Below are positions 37,701-52,700 of a stretch of 64,000 nucleotides of DNA, in pieces. Under the pieces are notes generated by a model. The model made no database searches. It saw nothing but the letters and a program-made list of their open reading frames with translations, and had not been told where the DNA came from. Each line of letters begins with the position of its first letter. The stretch's first letter is position 1. Both the position numbers and the translations under genes were made by a program. This DNA comes from Erpobdella octoculata (lineage: Eukaryota > Annelida > Clitellata > Hirudinida > Erpobdellidae): NCBI GenBank assembly GCA_963978895.1, contig OZ022247.1, positions 13,642,972 to 13,706,971 of the forward strand. The letters run 5' to 3'.

Positions 37701-40700
37701 ATTTTTAAAATCTTTAACTGGTAAAGATGAAATTTTCAAATGAAATATAATGCCAATGCTAGTAAATCAAGTTCTATTCCTATCTGGTTTGGAAAAAAAA
37801 TATCATTAACCTTGTCAAAAGTGATGAGCTGCTCCAGAAATTTAGACTCAGCTAATAACCTCATCGATACTTTCCAATAATCATCGAATTTCTTTCCATC
37901 TTTATCAACACTTTTTTCTGGTTTTATACCTCGAAGAACACAAACTGCTTCCATAACCAATTTAACTCCTGCTGGAGGATTCTTCATTGTTTTCACAATT
38001 GAGATATCCTAAAAAAATACTATCATTTAACTCCACTTAATGATTTTAACGATTTTTAGAACAAAAACCAATAAAATATTGTTTATGACATTATAATTAT
38101 TATATCAACTAATAGTTTGACTGACATTAGGAGTGAGCGTATTGAGAGCCGCATTGGCAGCATTCATGATAACCATAGCATCAGCCAGATCAGCATCGCA
38201 TTCTTTTTTTATGCTGGCTGCTTCTTCTGCTTGTTCATTGGCCACTGCTTCGTCAGCCTTAACATTCTAAAATAAACGAAATGATACTAATTAATAAAAA
38301 AATCTGAACTGCAAGCATCCTTTCAAAGCTAACTTTTTCAACTTTGTGCACTTCTTTAGAATCTCTCTCGATGTCGGTCATAACCTCATCGACTTGTTTA
38401 CTGGCGACGAGTAGTAAAGGTTGAAGGTCAGTTAGTTCTTTTTGCATGATTGCAACTTGAGATTCTGCAAAGTGGAGTTTTTCTAACCCAACCTCGTATT
38501 GGCTCTTCAGTGTAAAAACGTTACTGCGGAGTTAAGAAAGAAAATTAGTCAATAAAAATTGATTGAAAGCGAATAATATTTTTATTCAGTAAAACAAAAA
38601 ACTGACGAGTCTGTCAAAACTAAAACTAAAGAATAAATGAAATTTATCTAATGGTAAATATATGCTGCATGTCATTCCATTGTACAAAATTCTAGGTAGA
38701 AATTTATAAAGCACAGTAATATTAACTAAACTAGCATCTCGCACACTAAAAACAGCCAATGATTTGGTAACCATTTGTTATTTAGTTATTTTAGATTGGT
38801 ATTTTGGGAGGTCTGCCTGCAGCTTTTATGAAATAAGTGAGGTCAGACATGAAGCTCTTCAGAATCAAAACCTCTAATACAAAAATATAAAAAGCCCTGA
38901 ACCCCATTTCTGACTTGAGATATAAGTTCAGGTTCTTATTATTATTATTACATTTAAGCAAATGATTTATAAATTAATATTATTAACCAAGCAATGACAA
39001 TATTGAGATTATAAATTAACCTTCTCTCATTGTTATAAATTGCTTTGAAAGTGTTTATAAGTTCCAAATAAGACATTGGAGTTATATAGGTTATTCTACC
39101 CAGTTTTGTGTGAAAATCATCTGCCAGTTTTTTGGCAGTAGTCTGAAATTGTTGGCAAACACCCACAAATCCTTTGAACAGATCACTCGGAAGTTGCAAC
39201 TGATTTAAAAACTTTGTGGCCACAGCTTCAAGAGCCTCAGCAGGCCATTCCTAAAAGTAGAAAATGTAAATTACATCATCACCGCCACCATTAATTTAAT
39301 CTAATTTAAAATATTTAATCCCTAAAATCCTTAAATCCATAAAATTGATGGCTCAATACGTAAAAAACATCGAACACCTAACTTAATTTTAGTTTTCTAA
39401 ATATTGAGCCATAGATTTTAGCTTTTCACTTATGAATTCCTGAGCATTTCATAAGAAACCTGAATAAAGTCTTCTGTTATGACTAGTACAGGCAGTGCTC
39501 AGATGATGAAGCTTGTCATAAATGATAATTTTATGCTAACAATATTTAATTTAATTTCTTCATATATCATTTATGTTATTAATTCATTGTCAGTAAAAAA
39601 CATTTTCTTAATTAGAACTTACATGATACCAATCTATTGTGCAGCAGTTGATGAGAGCTGGAAACTTTCGAAGTCTCTCTCTAAAGATATCTCCAACTGG
39701 ACTCATAGTCAAAATAATGTGCAGCAAGTTTTTGCACTTTTGAACAAACATATTGAAAAGTGCCAGCTGTGAACCATCTGTCTGTTTCATTCTATCTTGA
39801 GCCCTTGTTTAGTAAATTATAATTATATGCATTTATGCATACAATAATGTACAGTAAGTTTACTTCAAACAAACATAAACAATAATAATGAACATGAAAT
39901 TATGGTGGCATCGTGTCCTCAGAAAAGAGTTCAGCACTACTTTTCATTCTTTTTACTTGTACTTTCCTATTTGTGAGGTCATTTTACATCAGTGCTGTAT
40001 AACTTCGTGGTCCGTGGTGTTGTAACTTCGAACTATTATTTATTTATTATTTATTTAGTGTTGTAACTACGAACTATTATTTATTTTTTTGGGTCTGTTA
40101 GTTCTGGGGACGCGGATGTGGTCGATGCCGAGCGAGGTGTCGGCGTCTTTTCATCATCGCAGCGGTCGTTTGTAGTCAATAATTAAAAATACAACACGTG
40201 GGCCACTTGTAACTTGTGAAGAAATTCAGAGTGGCCTGCCAAGGCCAATGACAACTTTTATCAACTAAGTTTTACTTCCATAGTCTGAAAAACCCCTATT
40301 AAGTCAAAAGAAAATCCTTAAAGAGAGTCTTGAATGCAAATGACTGTTACTGAAGATCAGCTTGGTTTCAGCTAAAAAACAGATACCACAGAAGCAAAAA
40401 AAGTTTGGACAACACCGTTTTACAGTAACAATGAAGGCATTACTTCAAAATGCTTTCCCACACCCCTTACAAGTACTTATCATGCAAAAGTACATATATA
40501 ACTGCATATTTCATGCATGCTGAGTCTAAAAACATAAAAGCAAAGTATTCCAAATTTATAACTTTTTGGACATAAAATATCACAAAAACCATTTTTTAAT
40601 AACAGTTCAGAAGTTTTATTTTTTTTAAACTCATTTAACCAAAATCAAGTCACTGATTAATGGTTTTTCAAAAACTGTTATGGGAACAAGTCATGTCTGC

Positions 40701-43700
40701 ATTGCTATCACTCATAAAAAACACTACAATTTCCTAATTAGTTGAAATCTTTAAATGTTCAGATACAGCAACAAGCATGCATACCTACCTGTCTATTCTT
40801 CTCATTTTCTCACAAATCTCAGCTTTTTCATTTGAGTCAAACAAACTTGGAACATTTCCAGTATTTAAAAGGTTAGAGATGTCTTCCAGGAACCACTCAA
40901 CTTTAAGCTGTAAGATAAAGTTATTATCGACACGCACAACTTGCATCAGAATAGTACAAAATAGCTTACATCAAAAACTATAAATACTTTACTAGAAAAA
41001 CAAACAACAACTTACTTGGGAATCAGAAAATAGAAAAACTCCAGGAGCCTCGTTGAGAGCAGTTCTACGTAAAATTGATTTTAGGTCTTCGTGCCATTCA
41101 ATCAAACCATAACCTCTTGTCATTTCAAGCTGTTAAATTAAAATAAACTGTTGTATAAACATATCAAATCCAACTATCAATAACATCAATGTAGCAATCG
41201 GTTTCAGTTAATTTTAAATGTTTGTATGGATTAACATAAGCTTATATTAATAAACATAAATGTATATTAATAAACATAAGTTTATTTTGATAAAAATAAG
41301 TTTATAATGATAAACATAAGTTTGTACTCATAAACATAAAATTGTAGGGATGTCACAAGTTTGACTTTTTAGCTTTTTCGGGTTCTTAAATGTTGACTTT
41401 TCGGATTTATGATTTTTCAAAAACAAGTTTCGGTTCTGGTTTTTGATTTTCCAAACACCAGATTTAGGTTTATGTTTTCAAATTTTTGTGTCCTGGTATA
41501 AAAATGGCAAAGTTTCTGGTTCAGATCAGGTTTGATTCGAGCTTGGGTGGTTCCAAATTACCAAATTTGTATTTATAAGAATGTGCTTGGAAGTGATTTT
41601 GCATTGACATATTTTATGTTTGGATTAATGGATTTAGCAAAATACTTCTGAAGTTCTGTATTACAATAATAAACAACATAAAATAATTTCCAGTAGATCA
41701 AGATCCACTGCTGTGGTGGCAAATATGCAAATGTTTCTGAATTTGGTAATGATATCTAAACAATATTTAGCTGTGCCATCAACCAGCGTTCTATTCGAGC
41801 AATTGTTCAGGGGTGCTACTAAATCAAACCAGACTGCAGAAAGGATGTTCATGAAAAGACACAGAAAAGACACAGTTATATTAATATTTTTCAGATCCCA
41901 TAATTTTGCCAGCATTCAAATCAAATCACAAAACTCTTAAAACAGTTTCTAAAACAACAAAAAGAGTATTAATAAATTGCTTGTTTTTATGAAAAGGCAA
42001 TATAAACTACTTCATAAATGTCATAGTCCATCATATGAGTAGCCAATCTAGTAAAGGAGTGTTTCCCTGATCCTCCTAATCCAACCAGAATTGCATGACC
42101 TCCCGGTTGAATAAGCACCCTAGTTATGCGTGCAATATGTTCTATGGCATACCTGTACATAGTTATTGTATGATAATTTTAAATAACAAAACTAGGAAAC
42201 ATTTGAAATTTCAAATTGTTTGCTTCTAAACCTCATCTGACAAAGATTATTGCAACCCATACACAGAAAAATTAAATTGGAGCCTAGCAAAAAACATAAA
42301 ACTTGAAATTCTTAATTTTATCTAGTTTCTTAATTATAATATATCTAATTTCAACTTTCTTTGAGTTACATAAAAAAATAAAACATCTTTTATAATTGTA
42401 AATGTAATTTTATTTTTGAACATTATCAAACCAATTAATTATAAAAATTAAAAAAAAACTTAAGATTGAGAGTTTGAACTCTATGTGCACATTCATCAAT
42501 ACGATGATCCAAAACCAGTAAGTAGGAGCACTCAAAATTGAAAAGTTTTTAAATTAAAAATATTACAAAACTAATTATCTAAAAATATAATATCAAACCT
42601 GAAAACTACTAAGTCCATCGGCTTTTTACTGAAGCCGTTGTAGTCCTCTAAAGACATGGTGACATACTGCTGCATGACATCATAATCTAAACCCTCTTTG
42701 TACAACTTCTGATGATGACCAGAAGAGCCGCTCTCTGATCTCACACAGAAGTCACAAAATATTAATTTGGAAATTTGATTCGGTCCAATCTCGCCTGATC
42801 AAAAAGATTGGTTTCAATTTAATATTCAACTGCAAACTTATAGAATTTATAGTTTTATATAGCTTATTTATTTATCAATATTATACCAATAACCAGACTC
42901 AAAGTTTTCACCTGTTTTGTCATCATCGAGATGCTGGAACATCAAATAAAAATTTTCACTCATAGTCTTTTCCACTTGTGATTTGATGGCACTCACGAGC
43001 CACTTTTTGTCCGAATCTTCAAGAAGACGATCATAAAAAACCCGAAGTACCTGGATGAACATAATTTCTTTGAAATCCAAAATAACAATCTAATAATAAC
43101 AATAATGTATAAGCAACTAAAAGTATTAAATTAAGGTAATAATAATAATAAAAATGATAATATACAGTGATGGGTTTTAACTACTTTAAAAGTAGTTAAC
43201 TACTTTATTTAACTACTCATAAAAAAAGTAGTTAGTAACTATTTCCTAACTACTTTTAACAGCAGTAGTTATTAACTACTTCTTAACTACTGTCTAGTAG
43301 TTAACTAGTAGTTAACTACTTTTTAACATTAACCAAAAAACCTTTAAACATTTGCAATTAAATACAAGTTAAATAAATCTTATTTTTCAAACTTTTGGTT
43401 CATTTCATTTACAAATTTTCTTTGATCAAATATTTTTTGTTCATTATTCAAAAAATTTAATTAAAATTGGGAAATTATCGCTGTTGCTAAAAGATATTCT
43501 TCATTTTCCAAAACAGGACCAAATCGTTTTTCTATACCATGAGATAGTGCTTGTAAAAGAGCATTGATGGTTTTATCTGAATATGATGTTATTTTTTTAA
43601 TTCTATAATGGTTTGAATAATGTGACCAATGTATGACATTTCACTTTAGAAAATATCCATTGCGGTGACTATTGGTTTTATAGTCTAAATGAACGATTTC

Positions 43701-46700
43701 AAAAAAGCAAACTCAATTTCTTTAAATGCAACTTGCCCTAACTTCTTCTGACAATCACAAACATTATTGAAAGTTATATTAACAATCCTTTCAACCGAAT
43801 AGAATTTTGAGCACCACCGTGTAGCATTTGGCTTTATAAATGTTAAACCACTAATGTCCTGTACATCCTCAGCATTTTTTACATTGCGATGAATGAAGTT
43901 TGATAACGATACAACTTTTGCCATTGATCTATCATAAAGTTGTTTGTATTTCAAATTATCCCTTACTTTCAATGCACGAACACTTGCCACGAAATTTAAG
44001 ATATAACTAGAAGTAGCCCGTCAAAAATGACCGTTTTTGTGATTTTAATCGAACTATCATATATTAAATAAAGATGGTTTTCTTCTCTACCATTATAAGT
44101 GGATGCTCAGCAATATCAACAAAATGTTCAATGCTTTGGATCGAACCAGGTTTAAGCAGATTAAAAACACTGAATTTCATGCGTACCTTCGTAAGACAGT
44201 TTCAACATCTAGCGATGTTTTATTTTAAACTTTAAATCCAGCATTATGTTTGATGCAATCGGATAAAACTCTTGCATAATAAGCCTAGGAAAAACGTTTT
44301 TGATCTTTACCTACTGACAGTGTACAACTTTTATTAAAACTTTTATTACATGCAATCGGATAACCTCTTGCATAAAAGCTTAGGAAAAACGTTTTGGATA
44401 TTTGGAACTGATAGTGTACAATTGTGTAATAACTTTAATTACACGCCTGCGCGCACTAATTTTACCAATTGCTGACTGCTGACCACCGCGGCCTCTGCGT
44501 TATGGAAATTATGTATGTTGATTACCACAGTGCTTATGAGGAGGTAAAAGAAGCACATCGTCACAATTATCAATATTATCTTGCTCACTTTCTATCAAAT
44601 CTGATATACTTCACCACCAGATCTTCATTATTTACATACATGTCATATACTGGCTCATCCACTTCAGTTTCATGATCTCAGCCACCAAAAAAGTAAAGTT
44701 GTTAAAAAAATAGTTAACTACTGTAGTTAATAACTATTTAAAAAAGTAGTTAACTACTAGTTGTTAACTAGTTTAACAAAAAGTAGTTATTAACTATTTC
44801 TTTACTACTTTAGAGTAGTTAATAACTAGTAGTTAACTATTTATAGTTAGTAACTACCCATCACTGATAATATACACATAGTACCAATAATAATATACAT
44901 AATATACACCTAGTACCAACAATAATATAATCAATATACACATAGTACCAATAATAATATACTCAATATACACATAGTACTAATAGTCACTCAGCAACCT
45001 ATATAATAAAAACTCTTCAGCATGCCCATGCATGATTGGTTGATGGAGAAATCGTTATTTTTCAAATTTTTTATTAAATTATTAACCAGTTTTCCAACTA
45101 GTCTGAACCTTTTAGCATAAGCGTGAAATGTTTTTAACACATTGTTTAATAAGTAATTTTTTTTCTTTTTCAAAAAAGTATATAATCAAAATTTCTTTTT
45201 GATATACTTATTTATAAAATAATTTTAAAACATTTTTTATGTTTAAATGCTGATATATTAGTGATCATTTTATGTATTTGCTACAACAAATTGACATAAA
45301 ATTTAATGATTATTTTAAAAGCACTCCTATGAAAATAATCAAGTAAAAGTTAATTTGAAAAATTCAAAACATGCTTTTAAAACTGTGATAAAATTTCATA
45401 ACGACATCATAGTGTAAAAATATTACCTTGGTGAAGGGTTAACAAAAGATGTTTATAGTTACCATAACAATAGAAGTTTTTGTCATCATTATCGTTATGC
45501 TTCTTTAAATTATTTCTTAATAATTTTTCCTTCGTAAATTTTTCTATATTTCTTTTTTTTAACTCATTAATGGTCACTTCAACGAAAAATAGGAAAGTTG
45601 ACGTTGAATTTTCGCAACTGTAACCGTTAATGGGTTAATTAAACTTTTAATTTTTGTTTGAAGTAGGTTAATTTTATAATGATCTTCCGCGTACAATGGC
45701 GTACAACATCTCATGGACATCCGGACAAGTGAAAGTTAATAAAAGAGTGTAAAATTATTTTAATTACACCTGGCAATTAAAGATTCTTTTTACTGCTAAT
45801 TAATTAAAAATATGTTTTCTGCACCAATTTCTATGTCCATGGCATGTCGCTATCCTTTTTACTAAAGAGACTTTTACACCTTTTCAAAATAAAAACAGTT
45901 GCCCTGGTGCCATTCTAAATAGACTTTAACAGACATTATTTTTTTTTTTAATTTCTCAATGACAAATTTTTAAAAATAATTGTATAAATTAACCTCATGC
46001 ACCCAAAGTTTCACCATGTCTTGTTTAGTAGGAAGAGCTGCAGGGAAGCACAACGTGATGCCTTGTATAACACGACTTGCATCTCTGAGGTTGAAGAGAT
46101 AGTGAGACTTTGATGGTGTTGAGAGAAGGTTTTTGACAGCAAGATAGAAAATATTCAATGTTGCATCAACTATATTTCCACCTAACTCATCAAAAGTATC
46201 AGGGTAATTCCTGTATACAAATGCAATACAATTTATTAAAATTACTACAAACTTGAAGAGTTATTAAAACTCAAATAAGTTAACAACAGATTTTTCTTTA
46301 TGGACAGCCATAAGTAATTTTCAAAAAAAAAACTTTTTTTCAGATCAATATTGAGGTGTTACAAGCAAGATATTATTGGAAATGAATTTGTAAAAATCTG
46401 ATTACAATTTTATTTACCGGCTCAACCCACAAATCTGTGAAACTATAAAAAAAACAACAAAGCTTACTCCAGTAACCATAAAGATTTATTTAATTGATAT
46501 GTTAAATACTGAATATCAATACTAATTTGTCAGACGAGATTTTACTTACTTTGAATTTAAATGCCAGTTTACGATGACTTTAAAAATACGTTTCAGACTT
46601 TTTGATTCATACTCATTTATTGCCAAAATATTGAAATGGCGTAGGAAACGAGGTGTCACATCTTTTTCTGCTCTACCTGTGAAGAAACAAAATAAATTAG

Positions 46701-49700
46701 AAAATGAACATTCATCCATAATAATTTTTGAAGCTCTGATTTAATTAATTTTTAATTACATCTCTGATTTAGCTAATTGCATCTCAATTTAACTAATTAC
46801 ACATCAATTTAACTAATTACATCTCAATTTAAATAATTACATATCAATTTAACTCTAATTACATCTTTGATTTAGCTATTTGCATCTCAATTTAACTAAT
46901 TACATCTTTGATTTAACTATTTGCATCTCAATTTAACGAATTACATCTTTGATTTAATTATTTACATCTCAATTTAACTAATTACATCTTCGATTTAATT
47001 ATTTACATCTCAATTTAACTAATTAATCTCAATTTAAATAACTACATCTCAATTTAATTAATTACATCTCAATTTAATTAATTACATCTCTGATTTAACT
47101 AATTACATCATAGATTTAATTAATTACATGTTTATGTTTATTCATTCCAATTTTTATAGTGCACTAGCGGGTACCCGACGTTGTCTGGGGATTTTCTATA
47201 ACTTTTCTCTCTCGCTCCCGTTTCTTTCCCCGCTTGCTCTTCCTCTCACGGTTGCTTTCCCGCTCCCAGTCGCTTTCCTGATCACAGACGCTTTCCCGCT
47301 CTCGCTTGTTATCCCGTTCTCGGTCGCTTTCCCGCTCGCTCTTGGTGTTTTTCTGTTCCCGTTTCCGCTCATTTCAAATTTCCGTTTCCGCTCGCCCTCT
47401 CGCTCCGTTCATTTTGTGACCAATTTCTTTTTTTTTTCCATATTAATTTTTTCCCATAGACTCTCAAGGTTGTGTAAAAATTTTATTACAATCGGATGAA
47501 TAGTGTAGCGATGCATAAAGAACATACATACAGACAGACATAATCTCATTTTTATATATATAGATAAAGTAGTTCTTTGCACACTAACTGTACATCCGAG
47601 GGCTTTGTGCAATCATTTTAACTGCAAGCCGCTTTTTCACCGGATTATGAGATAATGAACTTTTCATATAATTTAATGTCATTTGCATATTGGGGGCTGG
47701 AAAGACTTTTACCACCAGCCACGTAAAGTAGGAACAGAAGTGGTCCAAGAACTGAACCGTGAGGGACCTCCGAACAGACATCATCACCCGCATCAGCCAG
47801 ATTGCCAGCCAACATTCTTGCCGGTAAGGTATGATCTAATACATGCATGCATTACTCGACGGACACAAAATGAAACATCTAGACTGGTCAGTAAGAGATC
47901 AAGGTCGACAGTGTCGAAAGCGGCAGACATATCTAAGAAAAGAAGCCAGGCAACATCACCTGAATCAATGGTCGAGGTAGACAAGCAGGCGCCTCATCAC
48001 AAGTCGCTCGAGAAGTTTAGACAAAACACTGAGATTGGAAATTGGTCTGTCAGACGATGGTAGATGAAAGGTCAAAAGTTGGTTTCTTGAGCACTGGGAG
48101 TATGTGAGCGTTTTTGAGACATGTAGGTACATAGCCAGTAGTGAGTGAGCGGTTAAAGAAACTCACTAGAAAAAAGTTTCTTATATGGGGATTGGGTCCA
48201 GATAACATTGCTTGTTTGGTATGGAGCCAATAGGCCTTACTATTTCATCAAAGGTGGTAAGATCCAATAGATCAATGTCGACAGCTTGGGATAAAGTTGA
48301 GTAAACAGGTGGGAGTGAGTTTGTAGTCGATTGGTGAATGCTCTTAAGTTTTTCAGAAATAAATCTTGAGTAGACCTAGGGGTGGTGGTGCTGCAGAACT
48401 TTGTTTCCTTGCAGAGCCAGTCACTTCCCTGATTATCTTCCAACGCACCGCTGGATTCTTTACCTCCGAAAGACGGAGGTTATAGTAATATTTATGTTTA
48501 GATCGAAAAAGTCTGAGGTACCTGCTTGTTTCATATTTAAAATGAGTATTGTTTTTGGGTTTATTTTGTTTTCTTCTTTTTTTGAAGAGTCTCAGCAGCC
48601 AACATTCTGCATCAAACCATGGCTGCGACTGTCTGTGAAGACAAATGATAACAGTGGGAAAAAGTGCGTTGAGAGTATCCATTATATTTGAGTTGTATTG
48701 TGCAGAAATCTGGTCAAGATCAACTGATGTCCATTCGTCTGGACGGCATAGAAATGGAGATTTTTTATAAGCCGATCCATTTCCTTCACGTCTGGCTTTC
48801 TCCACTAACGCACACTAAAGATGGTGGCTGGCGAACTCTGACAAGGAAAAGAGACTTCCCAAAGGAGCAGTAAGTGGTAAGAGAAACTGGTGTCAAATTT
48901 TTAACTATGTTTGTGCTGAATAACTGTTGTCTTTCTAACACTATGACCAATAAACCTCCAAGATCATGAGTAGGCCCTTCAACGGCAAGGTGCAATCCCA
49001 ACGATGAAACAACGTCATTGAATGCTTGAGTATCCCAGATTTCGAGTTGTTCAAGATGCATGTTAATATCTCTTGTAATGAAGAGAATTGGAGATAACAA
49101 ATTTTTCAAGTAGTTCCGAGAATTCTGAGAATAGTTCTGTAAATAGAGATTAATGTAATTCTTTTTTCCCGTATAGTGTTCAAATGTGGTTGATATACAG
49201 CCGTCGCCCAAAAAACAAAGTTTTAACGGCATTCTAAAAATAAAATATCAGACCACCATGATTGGTTTTCAAGTTCAATCGCTGAGTTGCGGACGGTCGA
49301 CAACCGAGAATTGCATTGATTGCAAACTCGATTTAATTAATTACATCTCTTATATAATTTTAATTCTTATCACATTTATTATAGTCTAAATAAATGATTT
49401 ACATTAATGTTCAAAAGCTAGAATAATTATTGATTGCACTTGTATCCCAACATTTATCCAAACTTCTGTGTTCCATGTGAAATATAAACACAAATACTAT
49501 AGTAAATGTTAATTGTACCTGAATAAGTCATTGCTCCAATGAGTAGAAGATCATGAATGTACAAGGTACTAGTATCATGGGGATCATACCAATTGCCCTG
49601 GTCTACTAGTTGTCTAAGAAGTTCTATGGGAGGTTGTGCACCAAACTCCTCAACTGTAGGCATATGCATGTCATCAATAAAAAGCACCTGAAACATGTAC

Positions 49701-52700
49701 ATACCGTGTTTCCGCAAATGTAAGACCTCCTAAAATATACTATATGTACTTTGTGCGTGTTTGTATGTGTATGTGTGTGAATGAATTAGATTGCATTCAG
49801 GAGATTTTAATAGCCTAATTGTTAAAGCATTGTGCACACGAGTGAAGACTCTCTGTTTAAATCCAAATCGCTTGTCTTGTGCAAAGTTGGCATATATTAT
49901 ATTTTTAGGTAGGTCTTATATTTGCAGAAACACGGTAGTTATGGAAACAATCTTTATTCATGAAGTTTGAGTAATGATTTCAATGATTTTAACTGTAATG
50001 AATGAGACGAGTTTTATTAAAAGTTTTTTCTTAATACATTATGACAAATGTCTTTTTATCACTAAACAGTTTTATATGATTTGATTAACTGAGCTTTTTA
50101 ATAGGAATGTTTTTTAATTTTCTTAACAAAATTTTATTGAAAAATAACCTAGAACTTTTGGCAAATACTTTATTAAAAAATATTATTTTCAATGAGTTAT
50201 GAAATATATCTTATATTTCATTGGCTAATGTATTCATTTATGAAAAAAAATAATTAGCAAACAAACATATTTCTTTCCAGCAGGTGCCCCGTAGTGTCCT
50301 TTTTTCTTTTTGTCCAACTTCAACATAATCAGATTTTGAAGCTCCGACGCAGTTATTTGCGATGAGAAACAAATATCCGTTGGCAGAAACATTTCCTTGT
50401 TCATGTGATGAAGTAGGTAGCTCTTTAATGGAAATTAAACAATTAGCATTACTCACAAAATATTTGCTTAGATATTAGAATTATTAACAAAAAATTATTC
50501 TTTCAAATTGATGAATGCTTAGTTAATTTATTACAGATTATGATAATATATTCAATTTAGGTTTGCAAGCAAATTTTTCAGAAAATTTATGTTTAAAAAT
50601 ATAGGAAAATTCACTAGAATGAAAGTGCTCTTTCCAGATCCAGATGGTCCAATAAAAACAGCAGGATAATTGTGAGTTATTAACAAATCAATTATTGTGT
50701 GACACCTGTAAATACAATATATACAAATAAATCTATATATTAAAAATAAATGTCTATCTGTCTGTTTGTCTGTGTGTGTGTCCTTTATATATACATTGCT
50801 ACAACATTCATCTGATTGTAATGAAATTTTCACACAACATTGAAAGTCAATAGAGGAGGTTTTTGTGAAAAATAATTGAGATCGGTCACAACGTGAGCGG
50901 GAGCGGGAACGAGAACAGGAGAGCGAGCGGGAACGGAAAAGTGACCGGGAGCGGAAGAGCCAGCGGAAAAAGTAGAGAAAGCGAGGAGCGGGAAAACGAC
51001 TGGGAACCAGAGTTGTTAAGAGTGGTAGCGCCGCGCTACCGCTACTGTAGCGCTGTTTTTAAGGTAGCGGTAGCGGCGCTACTATTGGCTGACAAGATGG
51101 TTGATGGTAGCGCCGCTACATTTTTTAGCTGTTCTCAGCGCTATTCGCTACCGCTACTTTTATTCAAAAACAAAATATGTTTTTATATCAATTAAATGAT
51201 TTCCCATGTATTTAATTTTTATTTGAAATATTACTACCATGTCCTCTACAAACTTGTTGATTGCTCGAGGCATGAGTGTCTTTCAAGCGTGGCTTTTTAG
51301 TGTTAAATGAACGATGCCAGATTTGATATAGCGGGCATGCATGATGCTTTGACGTGTTTGTAGTCTCTGGTGAATGTGTACCTATACGATTTACAAAAAC
51401 AGTAGAATATAATTTTTCTGGTGCTGTTTCAACTTTTCCTTCGTTATCGAACTTAAAATCTATAAGTTATTTCTTGCCTAGTTGTTTTTTCATCGTTTGT
51501 GGGAAAAAAGTCGTTATCTTACCACATAGAACGTACAAGATGTCAAAAACCAAAAAACCAAGTGGGGATAATGCTAAAAAGTCTGGTGAAACCGATTGTG
51601 TAAGACGGATTTGCGTACCACCGGATTATTTTTTCTACACCGGCGAAAGCAAAACGGAGGGAATTTCTCTATATCGTAGCCTGCATTGTCCAGCTGATGC
51701 ACAAGGAAAGAATATTTCGTCTGGCAACAAGTCGAAATTTAATTTGAAGAAGCACATGACGGTTTGTAAATGATTTGCACAATTTATTCAAGTTAGGTTT
51801 CTACTCTTAGCTTGTGCACTTGTGCAGTAGATGTGACCAAGGCAGGGCCGGACTGGCAGACACGGGGCACAAGCGGGAATAACAAATTTGGGGCGAAATA
51901 TGACCAGAAAGCGAATTCTCGCAAGTATAATACTGTTGATGTCAATAAAAATCATGTACGGGTTGTTGGTGCTACTTTGTAACTTTTTACGAGTCTTCAG
52001 CAGAGTAGCGGTAACGGTAGCGGTAGCGACGCTACTTATAAATTTCAGTAGCGGTAGCGGTAGCGCCGCTACTAATAAGACTGGTAGCGGTAGCGAAGAG
52101 CGGCGCTACTTTGAACAAGTAGTGTTAACAACCCTGCCGGGAACAAGAGAGCAAGCAGAAGTCGGAAAGCGACCGGGAACTGGATAGCGGCCGGGAATGA
52201 GAGAGCAACTGGGAGCGGGAGAGCAAGCGGGGAAGGAAACGGAATCAAGAGAGAAAAACGATAGAAAAACCTCTAAAATCTCCGGGTACCCTGCTAGTAT
52301 GACACCTATAATAATTAAATATATCAATGAAGAAATAAAAGTAGATGTCATCTGCTAGTCAACTTTAAATTATCTAATCATTACTAAAATGTAATCTTTG
52401 CTTTAAAAAAAATTATTTGAAAAATCTATTGTCCTAGCTTCAAAGAGAACATGATGTTTCATAAGGGGTTTAGTTTAGTCCTACAATACCTGACATCATT
52501 CAAGACCACAGAGACTTCCACACGATTTAACTGCAAAGCATGCTGTCATCATTCCATTTGGTACATCATCTCGACCAGCCAACATACAAAATGGGTGGGA
52601 CTATCGACATCATCTTTACTATTCTGCTGTCGTCGTTTCCTGAGTCAACATTTCTGAAACCGGCCTGTCAGATCACCTGCTGCTACAGATCAATATCAAA

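Larger units (their letters stand above)
50732..52297 (+). mobile_element. Helitron, family A, split by a hAT insertion
   Basis: Starts A|TCTATATATTAAAAATAAAT (50732) and ends GGGTACCCTGCTAG|T (52294-52297). The internal GACCGGGAACGGGAAAGC-type minisatellite is present on both sides of a hAT element at 51008-52136; without it the Helitron is about 430 bp. Its 5' end is 26 bp from the acceptor of dynein exon 5. Confidence 0.85.

Noticed and set aside
38586..38774. Minus-strand 62-residue frame between dynein exons 16 and 17
   Set aside because: It has no dynein similarity and exons 16 and 17 join in phase without it.
41661..41915. Minus-strand 84-residue frame in a dynein intron
   Set aside because: Antisense shadow of the hAT C-terminal fragment on the plus strand.
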